The position numbers and the translations under genes are program-made. A stretch of DNA of 64,000 nt from Climacteris rufus (taxonomy: Eukaryota; Chordata; Aves; Passeriformes; Climacteridae): contig VZRZ01002233.1 of assembly GCA_013398175.1 (NCBI GenBank), positions 371,223 through 435,222 on the forward strand, read 5' to 3'. Under the pieces are notes generated by a model. It had not been told where the DNA came from and did not search any database. It saw only the letters and a list, made by a program, of their open reading frames with translations. This document shows positions 61,318 to 64,000 of the stretch, one piece after another (position 1 is the first letter of the stretch; each line of letters begins with the position of its first letter).

Positions 61318-62300
61318 TTCTAGAATGATAGAATAACTTAGGTTGGGCAGGCACTTTTGAGGTCATACACTTCAGTTCCCTGTTGAAGTTTGATCAGGTT
61401 AGTCAGGGCCTTGTCCTGCTGTTTTGTGTATCCTAAAGGTTAGTAATTTCTCAGCCTCTCTGACCAACCAGTTCTGTGGTTTGATCCCCCACCTTGTGAA
61501 GACTTTTTCCTTCTATTTTAATTGAATTTCACTTGCTGTAACTGTGCCTTTTCCATCTGAGGCTTTTGCTGTGTATCTCTGAGATGAGTTGGTCTCTCTC
61601 TTTTCTATAATTATCCTTTAACTAGTTGAGGATAACAACAGGTCACTGTGGTAGACTTCCCAAACTGCCTAAACTTGTGGTAAAATACAATCTTTGCTTT
61701 TCCCTTATCTTTTGAGTCAACCATCTCACTGTCAGGTTGGTGAGTCACTCTCTCTCCTGTGAATACAAATGACTTCCGGGATACTTTACTTGATTGCGCA
61801 GACCTTCCAAAGAGGAGACTTGTATCACAGTGGCATTAGTCAACTTCATTATCACCTTGGATGCATCCTGTGTTGTCCCTGGAGACTTGGAAATGTCCAG
61901 TTCTGCTCATCCAGTCCCTGATCCAGTTATCCATTGTTGTGAGCAGTACTTCAGTCCCACACCACCATGATGCTCAGGAACTCTGGTGGGCCAGGGAACA
62001 GACCTTGATGATGAAAAACAAGGCAAAGAAAGCATTGCATAATACTTTCGCCTTTCTGTGACCTTTGCCATACATTTTCGCTGTCATTTGTGGCTTGGTC
62101 TCATGCCTTATTCACCAGACTTTCACACACTTACTTTGTTCAATTTTGGTGCTAGCATAGTTAGAGAAGTTCTTCTTGTTCCCCTCCAACTCCAGCTCTT
62201 ACCCATTTGTGCTCATGTGGGTGGTGTTTCTGTATTGTTCTTAAGTAGACTGTCCCCACTTCCACCTTGCATACACTTTCTGGCATTGTGAGGGTTTTCT
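61318..62300 (-). mobile_element. CR1 LINE, degenerate, antisense
   Basis: The 3' end is at 61318 (attctagaatgatagaataa and cttaggttgggcaggcactt). It is followed by recognisable reverse-strand CR1 sequence: tttgatcaggttagtcaggg, ccttgtcctgctgttttg, cctctctgaccaaccagttc, gtgaagactttttccttcta and tctgagatgagttggtctct. From about 61650 the match is weaker, but blocks such as ggcaaagaaagcattgcata (62021) and the gactgtccccacttccacct segment (62250) correspond to the region between endonuclease and reverse transcriptase. The part coding for the reverse transcriptase core between them is largely absent, so an internal deletion is likely. The exact 5' limit is uncertain. Confidence 0.75.
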
Positions 62301-64000
62301 TTACTTTTCTCTGAGATATTGCATTTGCTACATTTTTATTTGCAGAGAGAATTTATCATGAGGCTTTTTGCATGCCCAGTTTTTTTACTTGATGACTGCT
62401 GCTGAAATTTCATCTACATTCAGTTGGAGAAATACCTATCTTTGAACAAATAGTTTAATAACCTGAAGTCTCCTCTCATGAATGATTGACTATGTGCCAT
62501 AATGGAATTGCAACTCCTGCTGGCTCATGTGGGTGTGGGAATGTGATACTAAAAGTGTTGCATTTTTGAAATATGAGAGCTAGAGTGCAGTCCAAAACAG
62601 TATAATTATCAATTTATATAGAACAGTGTATAGTACAGTAAAATGAAATTAACCTTTTTCTGAGTTTGAGTGGTTGTTTCTGCTTATTTGTTCATAAGAA
62701 GGACAAAGGCAATTATTAAGGTAAGTCCTCTTGTTCAAATGTTATTAGAAGCATTCAGGTGTTTCAAGGGTGCATTTAAGCAGTTTTCCTTCTCTTTTCT
62801 TTTTTCAGTATTTGAGACATTCCACTAAAAAATAGGCATCTCTAAATACCTGGTTTGTAGCTAACTTTTTTTTTGAAGAATCACTCAATCACTCTGTGAT
62901 GAGTAATTTTATTTTTAATAGCGATTCAAAGAATTAGAAAGATTGCTGCTAATTTCCTTATTATAGTGCCTTTTTTTTGCAAATATATGTTTAATTTTAT
63001 TTAATTGAAAGAAATTTATAAAATGTTGCACTGTTTGTGAAGAATTATTTTATGGCAATAAAATGCAGAAAGGTTAATTACAGCAATCTGTAGATGTAAT
63101 GGATATGTGTTTAACAGAGTTCAGGGCTCACTAACCAGTTTAATGGGCTGATCATAACTTTCTCATAATATTATTGTGTTTGCAGCACTTACCAAGCACA
63201 AGAATTATGTATTTACATGTTGTATGGTGTATGAAGAAGTACAGAGGGGTTTTTTTGGTCAGTGTCTTCAACTGGGCAACTCTAGTCGTTTTTAAATGAG
63301 GAGTTTAATTGCATCCAAGTTAATCATGCTCTTCCTGAAAAGAACTCTTTCCCTAATATTGTCTTGTGAGATGGTGACTTTTCTGAAAAGGCAAATTGCT
63401 CTGTGGTGTAAAGCAGTTTAGAAGGCATAGATCATAGCTTTCAAACGGTTTGATTTAATAGTTTACAGACATGTAGGATGTTCAGTGACAGTTTCAACCT
63501 TTATGTGGTGAAGTAAAATGCATTTTATACTCTGATGACTTCATGTTGAACGAAGTAAAATTTTATCTTTGATCCTCAGGCATGGAATGTGTATGATGAT
63601 TCACTTGTGGTTCAGAATGAGATGGTTTTAGTAACATGTTGAATGGTGCTACATGTTGAGAAATCTGTAGGAATAGGTGACACAACTTTTGTATTTGCAG
63701 TTCAAGTAATTAATATTTTAGTGGTTAACCTTACCGTCATAATCAGCCCAAATTGAAAAATATTATATTGTTTTAATTAAAAACACATATATTATATTTC
63801 AAGGCTTTTAAAATACATGTTCTTTCTGTAATCCAGTTAAAGCACAGGTTGTTAGACTAGTTATTAAAATCCCTTCCTGATGATCTTACAGTCATAAAGG
63901 AACAAAACATAGTCATATTGTAATTATTGTAGAAAATTGAATTTTACATGTATCAAGAGCAAATGAAAAATCTCTGTATGCTGTTTCATTCTGCAGCTTC

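Larger units (their letters stand above)
34760..64000 (+). other. AUH: AUH intron (right part, open at window edge)
   Basis: Begins with donor gtatga directly after the exon encoding MGLVETKLAIIPGAG and runs to the window edge without a recognisable next AUH exon. It contains a CR1 with an internal deletion (37709-38795), a GC-rich probable solo LTR (52090-52677), CR1 tails at 52845-52937 and 56940-57010, a longer degenerate CR1 (61318-62300) and a small two-copy tandem repeat. The remaining parts (34760-37700, 38800-52085, 52940-56935, 57015-61315, 62300-64000) are AT-rich with chance open frames only, and I see no RNA gene or regulatory element that I can support. Confidence 0.75.

Noticed and set aside
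1..64000. CRISPR arrays, operons, phage or plasmid functions, and tRNA or rRNA genes
   Set aside because: No regularly spaced repeats, ribosome-binding-site-led gene runs, cloverleaf sequences or rRNA-like stretches were seen; the window is vertebrate intronic DNA.

Overview
The window is intronic DNA of a vertebrate, most likely a bird. The evidence for a bird is the repeat content: many CR1 LINE fragments in both orientations and several ERVL-like LTRs of the kind common in bird genomes. The base composition is AT-rich, and coding DNA appears only as short exons with GT/AG splice signals. It shows no bacterial or phage organisation, no CRISPR array and no operon.

The only protein-coding gene I can support is AUH (3-methylglutaconyl-CoA hydratase, an AU-rich RNA-binding enoyl-CoA hydratase of mitochondria). 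It lies on the + strand as three consecutive internal exons at 18375-18461, 33693-33785 and 34703-34759. Together they encode the centre of the crotonase fold, including the oxyanion-hole segments and both catalytic glutamates. All three exons start and end in phase 1, so their reading frames join exactly. The first exons (mitochondrial targeting, AU-binding helix) and the last exons were not found and probably lie to the left and right of the window. AUH is Z-linked in chicken, so the region is plausibly Z chromosome; that is inference.

Layout: 1-18374 is intron holding three related LTRs (870-1315, 7165-7462, 9306-9817), a 1.7 kb CR1 (10645-12352), a small CR1 tail, a small LTR piece, a (TAT)n microsatellite and an AT-rich tandem repeat just before the first exon. 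The 15.2 kb intron at 18462-33692 carries two CR1 copies, an assembly gap and a poly-A tract. The 917 bp intron at 33786-34702 is plain. The intron from 34760 to the right edge (at least 29 kb) holds an internally deleted CR1 (37709-38795), a GC-rich probable solo LTR (52090-52677), two CR1 tails and a long degenerate CR1 (61318-62300).

Two places look like assembly faults: a 48 bp duplication around a single N at 5339, and the 13-N gap at 21178-21190. I found no previously undescribed biological system. The points worth a second look are the modular phase-1 exons, the inverted LTR pair, the GC-rich LTR island inside the intron and the assembly faults.
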